A stretch of 64,000 nucleotides of DNA from positions 62,001-126,000 of the forward strand of contig JAWLHU010000010.1 in NCBI GenBank assembly GCA_041690255.1, given 5' to 3'. A program made the position numbers and the translations under genes. Position 1 is the stretch's first letter; each line of letters opens with the position of its first letter. Origin of the DNA: JAWLHU01 sp041690255. GTDB taxonomy: Bacteria > Bacillota > Sulfobacillia > Symbiobacteriales > Symbiobacteriaceae. The notes beneath the pieces are model-generated. The model was not told where the DNA came from. It ran no database searches and saw nothing but the letters and a program-made list of their open reading frames with translations. Shown piece by piece: positions 8,435 to 15,756 of this stretch.

Positions 8435-9763
8435 ATGACAAGACGACTCTGGCTCATAACGGCCTGTCTGCTGGCCCTCTCCCTGGTGGCACCCGCCCCG
8501 GCATCGGCCGATGTGGGCAGCACGATCGTGGCCCGCTTCTGGGATTCGCTCCAGAAGACGCTCCAGAACCGGCTCCAGGGGCAGGCGCCCCAGACTGCAC
8601 AGCTGATGCAGGAGGCCGAGAACATCTTCCTCGGCAGCACCGAGGATATCACCACCCACTCGGCGATCCAGGACATCCACAAGGGGATGCGCCTCGCCGG
8701 CCTGCTGCTCCTGGCCCTTTGCACGGTGATCTCCCTGGGGGAGGTGACCGAGGCAGGAATGCTCGGCCGCTCCAGCAGCATAGCGGATTGGTTCAAGCGC
8801 TTCGCTGTGGCGGCGTTCATGACGGTGGGTTCCATCCACTTCTATGGGCTCTGGATCCGGATCTTCAACACGCTGCTGGCCGGGCTCCGGGACTACCTGG
8901 ACATGACCTGGAGCGGCCCGGCCGATACGGGGCAGGTCTGGCAGCTCCTGACCGCCCCCCTCGGGCAGCCGAACAGCCTGCTCCTGTTGCTCTTCGTCTT
9001 CATGGCGCTGGCGGTGCTCCTGATCCTCTGGTTCCTGATCGGGGGCATCCGCATGGCGGAGATGGCGATCGCCGTGATCATCGCACCTCTGGTCTGGCCC
9101 GTCTACCTGATCCCCACGCTGGAGGACATCCCTCGCACCGCCTTTCGGTCCTTCCTCGGGCTGAACGCTGTTCTCCTGATCATCGTGGCGATGCTCCGGT
9201 TAGCTATCCGCATGTTTATCGGCGGGAACATCGTCAACTCGGTCTGGAATGCCGTCCCGGCTCTCTCGGTGCTGATGATGACAATCTTCCTGCCCAACAT
9301 CGTGAAGCGGATCGTGGGGCAGGGGAACACCGGGGCCGGCGGCCTGCTGACCGTTGCTCACACGCTGATGGGGCTCAAGGGGCTCAGCCTGGCCGCCAAT
9401 GCGGCGGGAGCGGCGGCGGTGAAGCCACCCGCAGCTGCAGCGATCCCGCAGACTCCGTCCGGCCCTTCGATGTACCCGGTGGCGCCGGTCCCGATAGGTG
9501 GGGCCATGGCTCCGGGGGCGGCGGCCCGGCCCGGGATTCCGACGTATGAGAGCTGGGTGAACACCCCGGCAGCATTGCCCTCGGGAGCCAGCAGCAGCGT
9601 CGCCACCATCGGAGCACCCTTTGCAGCCCAGGCTGGAAAGGACTACGTGATCGACATGGGGTGTTCTTCGCCCCATACCAACAAGTTCGATACGGTCCTT
9701 GCCATTCACGAGGTCGACAAGAGTCCCCGCACCTCGCCAGGCAACACTCGAAAGCCAGACTGA
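8435..9763 (+). CDS. TrbL/VirB6-like conjugal transfer membrane protein
   Basis: A 442-residue polytopic protein, likely the inner-membrane channel component of a type IV secretion system. It starts with a signal peptide (LWLITACLLALSLVAPAPASA), has a soluble part to about 80, then about six hydrophobic helices between 85 and 315. A long Ala/Pro-rich cytoplasmic or external tail follows (about 325-442). The ATG at 8435 is preceded by GAGGAAGG. VirB6/TrbL proteins share this layout with little sequence conservation, so the call rests on topology and on the prgI-virB4 neighbours. Confidence 0.75.
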   Translation: MTRRLWLITACLLALSLVAPAPASADVGSTIVARFWDSLQKTLQNRLQGQAPQTAQLMQEAENIFLGSTEDITTHSAIQDIHKGMRLAGLLLLALCTVISLGEVTEAGMLGRSSSIADWFKRFAVAAFMTVGSIHFYGLWIRIFNTLLAGLRDYLDMTWSGPADTGQVWQLLTAPLGQPNSLLLLLFVFMALAVLLILWFLIGGIRMAEMAIAVIIAPLVWPVYLIPTLEDIPRTAFRSFLGLNAVLLIIVAMLRLAIRMFIGGNIVNSVWNAVPALSVLMMTIFLPNIVKRIVGQGNTGAGGLLTVAHTLMGLKGLSLAANAAGAAAVKPPAAAAIPQTPSGPSMYPVAPVPIGGAMAPGAAARPGIPTYESWVNTPAALPSGASSSVATIGAPFAAQAGKDYVIDMGCSSPHTNKFDTVLAIHEVDKSPRTSPGNTRKPD

Positions 9764-9779
9764 CAGAGGTGAAAGCGAA

Positions 9780-10190
9780 ATGCCGTCGAGAGCGTTTGTC
9801 CCGGCTCCTCTGGTGGAGGCGCAACCCCGAGTCTACAAGTCCTTCCGGGGACGACAGATGAAAGGGATCGCCCTCGGTCTCGTGGGCGCCGCCACCAGTC
9901 TGCTCCTGTTCGGTCGGTGGGGTGAGATCGGCTACCCGCTCGCCTTCATGGCCAGCCTACCAGGCTTCGCTTATGGCTACTTCCAGCCACAGGGCAAGCC
10001 GGTCGAGTACTGGCTCCGGGTCCAGTGGCGGTTCTTCACTACCCCGCAGCGGTGGGGCGTCATCCCCCCGCCAACCCTCCGCCACCAACTGGCGACGAGG
10101 AGGAAACACGTCCGGTCCCTCTGGCGAGCGGGAGTCTACCTCCTGCTCCGCCGGTGGGCGCAGCGAAAGGAGCGAAAGCCCCGTGCCTGA
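9780..10190 (+). CDS. PrgI-family T4SS membrane protein
   Basis: A 136-residue protein of the PrgI (VirB3-like) type found beside VirB4 in Gram-positive conjugation systems. Two adjacent hydrophobic segments (about 28-45 and 49-65) follow the short soluble N-terminus VPAPLVEAQPRVYKSFRG. The basic tail ends RRWAQRKERKPRA. The ATG at 9780 has GAGGTGAAAG upstream. Its end overlaps the start of virB4 by 8 bases, which implies translational coupling. Confidence 0.78.
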   Translation: MPSRAFVPAPLVEAQPRVYKSFRGRQMKGIALGLVGAATSLLLFGRWGEIGYPLAFMASLPGFAYGYFQPQGKPVEYWLRVQWRFFTTPQRWGVIPPPTLRHQLATRRKHVRSLWRAGVYLLLRRWAQRKERKPRA

Positions 10191-12684
10191 TGACAAGGTC
10201 CTGCCCTTCCGCCCTGGTCGCCGGCGGTACGTCAAACGCTTTCAGAACTTCCGGCGCATCATGGCGGGCCAGCAACTGCCTATTCAAGCGGTAGGCCGAG
10301 ACATGATGAAGATCGTCCCGGATGGGCAGCCCGGCACTTGGGTCGCCATCCTCCAGGTCGCCACCCGCAACCTCTCCACCTGCAGTGAGGCAGAGCAAGA
10401 GCGGGCGCTGTACCACCTGTTTAAGTTCCTGAACGGCCGGACGGAGAGCTTCCAGTGGCGATTCTCCTCCCGGCCGGTGGACCCGCAGCAGCTAATCACC
10501 AGCATCGAGCAGCGGATGGAGGGCTTGCCAGATCACGACGAGCGGCGAGCCTGGCTCATGGACTACCGGCAGCACATCACCAGTCTGGTGCGGCTCAACC
10601 ACATCCCCCAGGCTGGGCTGTACCTCGTGGTCAAGGCGGCCCACCCCGTGGGCAAGCCTTCCCCGGAGGTCATCGACAAGGTAGCCAAGCAACTGCAGCA
10701 CCTCTGCACTCGGGCCACTTCGGAGCTACACGCCGTGGGCGTTGAGTCCCGGCGCCTGACCACCTGGGAAATGCTCTGCCTCCTCTGGGCCGACCTGAAC
10801 CCTGATCTCGTCATCACCCACAAGCAGCCCGCCGATCACAATAGCCTACTCACGATGGCTGCCCCAGAGGGTTTGACCATGGCGAACACCACCAACTACT
10901 TTGAGCCGGACGACCCCTTCTCCGAAGCCGGCCAGATGTTCATCGACGTGATCGCACCGCAGGATGTCGCCTTCCACAAGCATCACCTGGAGCTGAACCG
11001 CTGCTACCGGACCATCCTGGCGGTCCGGGGCTGGCCGAACTTCTTGCAGTACAACGCTCTTCGCCACCTGACCAACAGCCAGCTCAACCTTGACATCAGC
11101 ATCCACGTGCAGCCGGTCGACACCGGCGAGGCCCTCCGCCACCTGGATGAGCGCATCCGCACCCTGACCGTCGCCGCCGCCAAGGATGAGTTCGAGGGCT
11201 ACACCCCCGACCACCGCATCCTCAAGTTCAAGGAGCAGGCGGTCTACTGCCGGGAGCAGTTGGAGCAGGGGCATCAGCGCTGGTTCTACTCCGCCATGTA
11301 CGTGGCAGTGACCGCCGACTCCCTGGAGCAACTGCAGGATGATGTCCGCACGGTGGAGTCGCTGCTCAACCAGTCCGACATCAAAGCCAGCCCTGCCTTC
11401 CGGCAGCAGAAAGAGGGACTCCTGGCCTGCCTCCCCATCGGCTACGACACGATCCAAGCCTACCGCAACATGCTGACCGATGGCCTGGCCCACCTCTGCC
11501 CGCTGGATGCACAGCAGCTGATGCACCCCTCAGGGATGTACGCCGGCCTCTCCCGCCTGAACAACTCCCTGATCGCCCTCGACTTCTGGGCGCTCAAGAA
11601 CTACAACCTGGTCCTCCTCGGCGTCCCCGGCTCTGGAAAGACCATGTGGCTCCGCTCCAAGATCCAGCATGTCCACACCATGACCGATGACACCCAAATC
11701 ATTGGCGACCCGGACGGGGAGATGGACTCCATGGTCCGGGATCTCGGCGGGGTTGTCGTCCGGTTGGGTGGCGGGTCGCCGCACCGCATCAACATCATGG
11801 ACCTGACCCTCGACTGGGACGATGAGCGCTCCGGCTACAAGAAGGGGCGCCCGCTCGACAAGTTCATCCCGCTGCTGACCAACTGGCTGGAGTACCAGAT
11901 CGGCACCCCCGGCCAGGATGGACAGCGCCGCTTCGACCCGGTCCAGAAGGCCCACGTGATGCACGCGATCGTCCGAGCCTACGGCCGGTACGGAATCACC
12001 CCCGAAACCCAATCGGACCTGCTGGATGGCGGCCGGTACCGTACCCAGGCGATGCCGGTCCTGGATGACCTCCAGGACGAGCTACGCAGCTTTGAACCCG
12101 ACCTAGCTGAGGCGATGGACCTCTTCCGGTTCGGCCCCATGCAGCTCTTCAACGCCCGGACCAACCTCGACCTGGGCAGCGCTCGCCTGATCAGCCTCAA
12201 CCTACGGGAACTGGACCCCGCCACCCGGCAGATGGCCATGCCCTGGATCGTCAACTGGATGTGGGGCAGGGTCGGCCTCAACCGCTACCACAAGCGGAAC
12301 ACCCACCTCTACTTCGAGGAGATCCTCTGGTTCCTGCAGGAGCCGATCGCCGCTGAGTACATCAGCATGATCTGGACCCGAGGCCGGAAGTGGCGCTGCT
12401 GCCCGGCGGCTGTGAGTCAGCTCCTGGAGCGGCTCATGGCGACGGATGTAGGCCGCACGATCGTCAAGACCAGCGACCTGAAGGTCCTCTTCGACCAGGG
12501 CGAGGCGCTCCCCGAGATGCAGCAGTACTGCCAACTCTCCGATGCCGAGGCCTCCTTCGTCCGGGGCAGTTCGCCCGGTCAGGGGCTCTACGTGCTCGGC
12601 CCCTACCGGCTGCCCTTCCTCCTGCTCCTCTCCGCCTACCAGTACGAGTACTTCACCACCAAGCCCGGCGAGATGAAGGAGTAG
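10183..12684 (+). CDS. virB4: VirB4/TrsE-family conjugation ATPase
   Basis: The energising ATPase of the type IV secretion channel, 833 residues. The N-terminal half is the VirB4 CagE/TrbE-type region and the C-terminal half the RecA-like motor. Walker A is GVPGSGKTMW (about 482-491), a Walker B-like ITHLYFEEILWFL follows, and the Arg-rich IWTRGRKW lies after it. I choose GTG at 10183 because AAGGAG sits about 11 bases upstream and the frame overlaps the prgI end. Neighbours (TrbL-like, PrgI, M23 hydrolase) fit a Gram-positive T4SS. No VirD4 coupling ATPase is seen. Confidence 0.9.
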   Translation: MPDDKVLPFRPGRRRYVKRFQNFRRIMAGQQLPIQAVGRDMMKIVPDGQPGTWVAILQVATRNLSTCSEAEQERALYHLFKFLNGRTESFQWRFSSRPVDPQQLITSIEQRMEGLPDHDERRAWLMDYRQHITSLVRLNHIPQAGLYLVVKAAHPVGKPSPEVIDKVAKQLQHLCTRATSELHAVGVESRRLTTWEMLCLLWADLNPDLVITHKQPADHNSLLTMAAPEGLTMANTTNYFEPDDPFSEAGQMFIDVIAPQDVAFHKHHLELNRCYRTILAVRGWPNFLQYNALRHLTNSQLNLDISIHVQPVDTGEALRHLDERIRTLTVAAAKDEFEGYTPDHRILKFKEQAVYCREQLEQGHQRWFYSAMYVAVTADSLEQLQDDVRTVESLLNQSDIKASPAFRQQKEGLLACLPIGYDTIQAYRNMLTDGLAHLCPLDAQQLMHPSGMYAGLSRLNNSLIALDFWALKNYNLVLLGVPGSGKTMWLRSKIQHVHTMTDDTQIIGDPDGEMDSMVRDLGGVVVRLGGGSPHRINIMDLTLDWDDERSGYKKGRPLDKFIPLLTNWLEYQIGTPGQDGQRRFDPVQKAHVMHAIVRAYGRYGITPETQSDLLDGGRYRTQAMPVLDDLQDELRSFEPDLAEAMDLFRFGPMQLFNARTNLDLGSARLISLNLRELDPATRQMAMPWIVNWMWGRVGLNRYHKRNTHLYFEEILWFLQEPIAAEYISMIWTRGRKWRCCPAAVSQLLERLMATDVGRTIVKTSDLKVLFDQGEALPEMQQYCQLSDAEASFVRGSSPGQGLYVLGPYRLPFLLLLSAYQYEYFTTKPGEMKE

Positions 12685-12688
12685 CGCC

Positions 12689-13741
12689 ATGAACGGCTCC
12701 ACGATCATCATGGGAGCGCTCGGGCTCCTGGTCGCCCTCGTCGCCGCCCTGGTGGCCAGCTTCGGGGGGATGGTGAACACCCTCCCCCTCAACGTCCACG
12801 AACAAGGCCTCCTGGTCCCACCGGAACTGGAGGCGCTCTACCGGCAGATTGACTACGAGGCCGGCGTGGACTGGGCCATTCTCGCCGCCTGGGACGGGGC
12901 ACAGCACGCCTTTCAGCTTCCTGTGCCCTCCGTGGCCGAACTCTACGCAGACAAGGTGGATGAGGTCCTCGACCAGATGGAAGAGGACGCCGAGGAGTAC
13001 TGCCTGGAGCACCCTGACGACACGATCAGCTGCCCGCCCGGCCCCTTCTTCCTTGACCCCGAGGAGCAGGTGCAGTTGTGGGGCGCTGCCTACGCTCAGT
13101 GGCGGAGCCTCCTGAAGCAACACGTCATGGACCATGCCGAGGATATCAGACCGCACCTATCAACCTTCTGGGACGACCCAGAGGCGGTCTACGGCCTCTT
13201 CCTGAATGCGACCAAGGCAGGCCTGGCCGCCGAACTGCTGGAGGGCTATCTGATCCTCGATGAGGTCGCTGTATCGGAGGATGAGGTCCTGGTCCCGGTC
13301 ATGAATCCCCCGGTCCTCTGGGAGCCCACAGACGGCTTTGCGTGGCCGGCCCTCGGGCCGATCACCAGCCGCTTCGGGATGCGCTACAGCCCCATCGACG
13401 GGCAACTCCGGCTACACAGCGGGATCGACATGGCCGTGTCTTCGGGCACCTCGATCCGGGCCAGCAAGAGCGGCCAGGTGGTTGAGGCGAGCTACAACCA
13501 GGTCTACGACCACTTCGTGACGCTCCAACACGCCTCGGGCTATCGCACGCTCTACGCCCACAACTCAGCCCTGGCCGTCTCGGTCGGAGAGACCGTCGAC
13601 CAGGGCGAGGTGATCGCCTATGCGGGGACCTCGGGCAACTCCACAGGCCCCCATCTACACTTCGAGATCCACTACCAGGGGATGCCGGTCGACCCGCTCC
13701 TCTTCCTAACGGAAAGGGTGATGGACAGTGGGCCGTTTTGA
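12689..13741 (+). CDS. Membrane-anchored M23 peptidase (T4SS cell-wall hydrolase)
   Basis: A 350-residue protein with one N-terminal membrane helix (about 5-30), a long extracellular linker (30-205) and a C-terminal LytM/M23 zinc endopeptidase domain. The metal motifs HSGIDMA (HxxxD) and HLHFE (HxH) and the core stretch GTSGNSTGPHLHF are present, so it should be active against peptide cross-links. In Gram-positive T4SSs such VirB1-like enzymes open the wall for the channel. It starts 4 bases after virB4 ends. Two Cys residues (in EEYCLEHP and ISCPPG) could form a disulfide outside the cell. Confidence 0.88.
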   Translation: MNGSTIIMGALGLLVALVAALVASFGGMVNTLPLNVHEQGLLVPPELEALYRQIDYEAGVDWAILAAWDGAQHAFQLPVPSVAELYADKVDEVLDQMEEDAEEYCLEHPDDTISCPPGPFFLDPEEQVQLWGAAYAQWRSLLKQHVMDHAEDIRPHLSTFWDDPEAVYGLFLNATKAGLAAELLEGYLILDEVAVSEDEVLVPVMNPPVLWEPTDGFAWPALGPITSRFGMRYSPIDGQLRLHSGIDMAVSSGTSIRASKSGQVVEASYNQVYDHFVTLQHASGYRTLYAHNSALAVSVGETVDQGEVIAYAGTSGNSTGPHLHFEIHYQGMPVDPLLFLTERVMDSGPF

Positions 13742-14015
13742 GTGGGATCAGTTCTCGGCCGTAGAGCAGGGAGCACTCCTGCTGGACCTGGCCGCCACCC
13801 TCCGCCTGTGGCTGGAGGAACAGAAGCTGGACCAGAGCTTGATCAGCGAGTGCGAAGCATTCGCCGCAGCAGCCCAGAAGGCTGGTCAAGCCCTTCTCGA
13901 TAGATCCGATCTCCCCTTCGACCCAGATCCCCCGTTCCGCTGGTCCAAGATGGCCCCGGAGGAGGTGATCCAGGTGATGAGGCTGTCGCCGATTGAGCCG
14001 ATCGATATCTGCTAG
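13728..14015 (+). CDS. Hypothetical 95-residue protein
   Basis: Family not recognised. The protein is mostly helical in appearance (EQGALLLDLAATLRLWLEEQ, then ISECEAFAAAAQKAGQALL). It ends RLSPIEPIDIC, a motif that reappears near the start of the next protein. It starts at GTG 13728 inside the end of the M23 gene (14-base overlap), with GGAAAGGG upstream, so it is translated with the T4SS genes. Confidence 0.6.
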   Translation: MGRFEWDQFSAVEQGALLLDLAATLRLWLEEQKLDQSLISECEAFAAAAQKAGQALLDRSDLPFDPDPPFRWSKMAPEEVIQVMRLSPIEPIDIC

Positions 14016-14033
14016 CAAAGGAGGTGATTCTCG

Positions 14034-14282
14034 GTGGCACAGTTCAGCCCGATGTTCTCCCCGATCGAGCCCATCGACATCCTGCGGTTTGAGAACGGTC
14101 CGAAGGTTGGTGACGGCCCACAGCTCCGCCTTGAGAACCGGCCGATCCTCGGTGTCGGTGACGCCTTGTTGGGCACACCGCGGCCTGAGTCCCGCTTTGT
14201 GAATGGCCCGAAGGTCACCGATTCTCCCAACCTGCCCAAGGCCCCGACGCCGACCACGACCTCCAAGCCGACCTCGCACTAG
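14034..14282 (+). CDS. Hypothetical 82-residue low-complexity protein
   Basis: Not recognised. The GTG start at 14034 follows a near-perfect anti-SD match, AAAGGAGGTGAT at 14017-14028. The protein carries SPIEPIDI near its N-terminus, also present at the end of the preceding protein, and internal half repeats (FENGPKVGDG and FVNGPKVTDS). It then ends in a Pro/Thr tail (KAPTPTTTSKPTS). No hydrophobic segment is present and it looks largely disordered. The strong ribosome binding site argues that it is expressed. Confidence 0.55.
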   Translation: MAQFSPMFSPIEPIDILRFENGPKVGDGPQLRLENRPILGVGDALLGTPRPESRFVNGPKVTDSPNLPKAPTPTTTSKPTSH

Positions 14283-14345
14283 CCGCCGCAGCCGACAAGC
14301 GCCCCTATAGTGGATTGGAGGGTGGGCCGGGCTGTTAGCAGGATC

Positions 14346-14428
14346 TCCGCTGGCGCCAGAGAGGCTGTCAAGGCTAAAGAAAGATACAAGAAGATCGACC
14401 TTGACAGCCGGGCGCCGGCGGACAGAAT
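14346..14428 (+). promoter_or_regulatory. Inverted-repeat promoter module, copy 1
   Basis: A promoter (TTGACA 14401-14406, CAGAAT 14423-14428, 16-bp spacing) is embedded in the right half of a large two-part inverted repeat. GGCTGTCAAGG (14363-14373) pairs with CCTTGACAGCC (14399-14409), and TCCGCTGGCGCC (14346-14357) pairs with GGCGCCGGCGGA (14411-14422, one mismatch). The left arms carry a mirror of the -35 but no mirrored -10. It drives the 124-residue gene at 14495. A near-identical layout recurs at 14953-15037. Confidence 0.7.
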
Positions 14429-14494
14429 GCACCATTCACCCGGCCCGCCCCCCAGCCCCCGTTCCCCGGGTGATCCAGCGAAAGGAGGCACGAG

Positions 14495-14869
14495 ATGGAC
14501 CAGTGGCCCGAAGCGAGTCTGGACCTCTCAAGGCCCTTCTGGGCGATGAGGGATGAGCAGAAGGCCGAGTTCCTGGAGCGAGTCGCCCAGAAGGCAGAGC
14601 GCTGCGGTGACCCCACTGCAGCTCTCACCGCCCGGATGTGGTCCGACAAGCTTCTGGAGAAGCACAAACTCCCCCCGCTAGGCCGAGAGCCTCGGGAGGA
14701 GTTGAAGGGAGACATGGCGGCCAAACGCCTCTATGAAGCGGCCAGGTGGGCGCAGAGCCCCGAGGTGTACCTCTACGTCTCTGGCCGGGTCCTGCACAAC
14801 GTCTGCCTTGGCCTACACACCAAGTTGAACCTGGAAAGGGCAGACGGTCGTGGAGGAATCGAGCGTTAG
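14495..14869 (+). CDS. Hypothetical 124-residue protein
   Basis: Not recognised. The protein is helical and highly charged (RDEQKAEFLERVAQKAERCG, then AALTARMWSDKLLEKHKLP) with a more hydrophobic C-terminal part (VYLYVSGRVLHNVCLGLHTK). AAAGGAGG precedes the ATG. It is the sole gene after inverted-repeat promoter copy 1, and copy 2 follows it, so it is probably controlled in parallel with the SpoVG paralog downstream. Confidence 0.6.
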   Translation: MDQWPEASLDLSRPFWAMRDEQKAEFLERVAQKAERCGDPTAALTARMWSDKLLEKHKLPPLGREPREELKGDMAAKRLYEAARWAQSPEVYLYVSGRVLHNVCLGLHTKLNLERADGRGGIER

Positions 14870-14952
14870 GAGATCGCCGACATCCGTAGACAAAGATCAA
14901 GAAGAGAGACGTGAGCATCCCACGGTGGGGAGCAGCCGGGTTAGTAGCAGGC

Positions 14953-15037
14953 TACCCGGTGGCGCCCTGGAGGCTGTCAAGGCTATAGCAGGTCCACCGA
15001 ACTCGCCCCTTGACAGCCGGTCGCCACCGGGTACAAT
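14953..15037 (+). promoter_or_regulatory. Inverted-repeat promoter module, copy 2
   Basis: TTGACA (15010-15015) and TACAAT (15032-15037) are 16 bp apart. The outer arms TACCCGGTGGCG (14953-14964) and CGCCACCGGGTA (15022-15033) are perfect complements, and so are the inner arms GGCTGTCAAGG (14972-14982) and CCTTGACAGCC (15008-15018). The inner arms are identical to those of copy 1, while the outer arms differ in sequence yet keep pairing. It drives the SpoVG-family gene. Either a symmetric protein site or a nucleic-acid fold could explain the conserved pairing. Confidence 0.72.
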
Positions 15038-15104
15038 CCCCAATCACCCCCGGTTGCCCCCCGGATTGTGTGTACAGGGCCGGTAAAGAAAGGGGAATCA
15101 CAAG

Positions 15105-15413
15105 ATGGCTACCCAAGAGAACAAGATCCCGATCACCAACGTGCAGCTCCACGACCTGGGCAACGACGGCCCCACCCGGGCGATCGGCAGCGTGACCATC
15201 GGCGGCGCCTTCGTCGTCCATGGGGTCCGGGTGGTCGAGTCCGACAAGGGGCTCTTCGTGGCCATGCCACAGCGCAAGGAGGGCGACCGCTACCGGGATG
15301 TCGCCCATCCGGTGACGGCCGAGATGCGGAACCAGGTGGCTCACGCCGTGCTGGAGGAGTACGAGCGGGTCAAGACCCGCGGGGCTCAGGAGCGAGGTAG
15401 GGAAGCCAGATAG
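15105..15413 (+). CDS. spoVG: SpoVG-family RNA/DNA-binding regulator
   Basis: A 102-residue SpoVG paralog. The family core is clear: ITNVQLHDL, RAIGSVTIGGAFVVHGVRVV, GLFVAMPQRKEGDRYRDVAHP and the C-terminal helix AVLEEYERVK. SpoVG proteins are small nucleic-acid-binding regulators, in Bacillus linked to sporulation and cell-surface genes. This copy sits inside the mobile element behind inverted-repeat promoter copy 2 rather than at the usual chromosomal place next to purR/glmU, so it is probably an accessory copy that regulates element or host genes. GAAAGGGG precedes the ATG. Confidence 0.88.
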   Translation: MATQENKIPITNVQLHDLGNDGPTRAIGSVTIGGAFVVHGVRVVESDKGLFVAMPQRKEGDRYRDVAHPVTAEMRNQVAHAVLEEYERVKTRGAQERGREAR

Positions 15414-15527
15414 GGCTCGGTAGTCATTCAGCCGAGTTGGGCAGACTAGGAGACGGGAGAGCCCTGCCAGACTTGGCGGGCGGCTGTCGCTCCATCTGCA
15501 ACATTCCTACCTTGGAGGACCTACACC

Positions 15528-15692
15528 ATGCCAAGACGTCAGCAAGCGCAGCAGGTCATGAGAGTCGTAGCACGGCCGGTCTACAACCCGGAGAAGGCCG
15601 ATCGGGGACTGAGGGCCATGGCGGATATTCTGGCTGGCGAGATCAGACGATCGGCGCCTCATCAGCGAAGGCGAGCCTCTGGGGTGGACTGA
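15528..15692 (+). CDS. Small basic protein, 54 residues
   Basis: Not recognised. The ATG at 15528 has GGAGG about 10 bases upstream. The sequence is rich in Arg and Gln (MPRRQQAQQVMRVVARPVYN) and ends EIRRSAPHQRRRASGVD, with one possible amphipathic helix (EKADRGLRAMADILAGEI). A perfect 17-bp terminator hairpin starts three bases after the stop. Its size and charge fit a nucleic-acid-binding accessory protein, but that is only a guess. Confidence 0.55.
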   Translation: MPRRQQAQQVMRVVARPVYNPEKADRGLRAMADILAGEIRRSAPHQRRRASGVD

Positions 15693-15694
15693 AG

Positions 15695-15735
15695 GATCAA
15701 GAGGGGTAGCAACCACGATGCTACCCCTCTTGATC
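15695..15735. terminator. Perfect 17-bp hairpin between convergent genes
   Basis: GATCAAGAGGGGTAGCA (15695-15711) pairs fully with 15719-15735 around a 7-base loop. It lies between the rightward SpoVG/54-residue genes and the leftward HEPN gene, so it likely ends transcription from both sides. Confidence 0.75.
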
Positions 15736-15756
15736 ATCACGACATTATAAACCGGC

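Noticed and set aside
14850..15086. A 78-codon frame covering inverted-repeat promoter copy 2
   Set aside because: It reads through the promoter and both repeat arms, and its product is low-complexity; the regulatory explanation is better.
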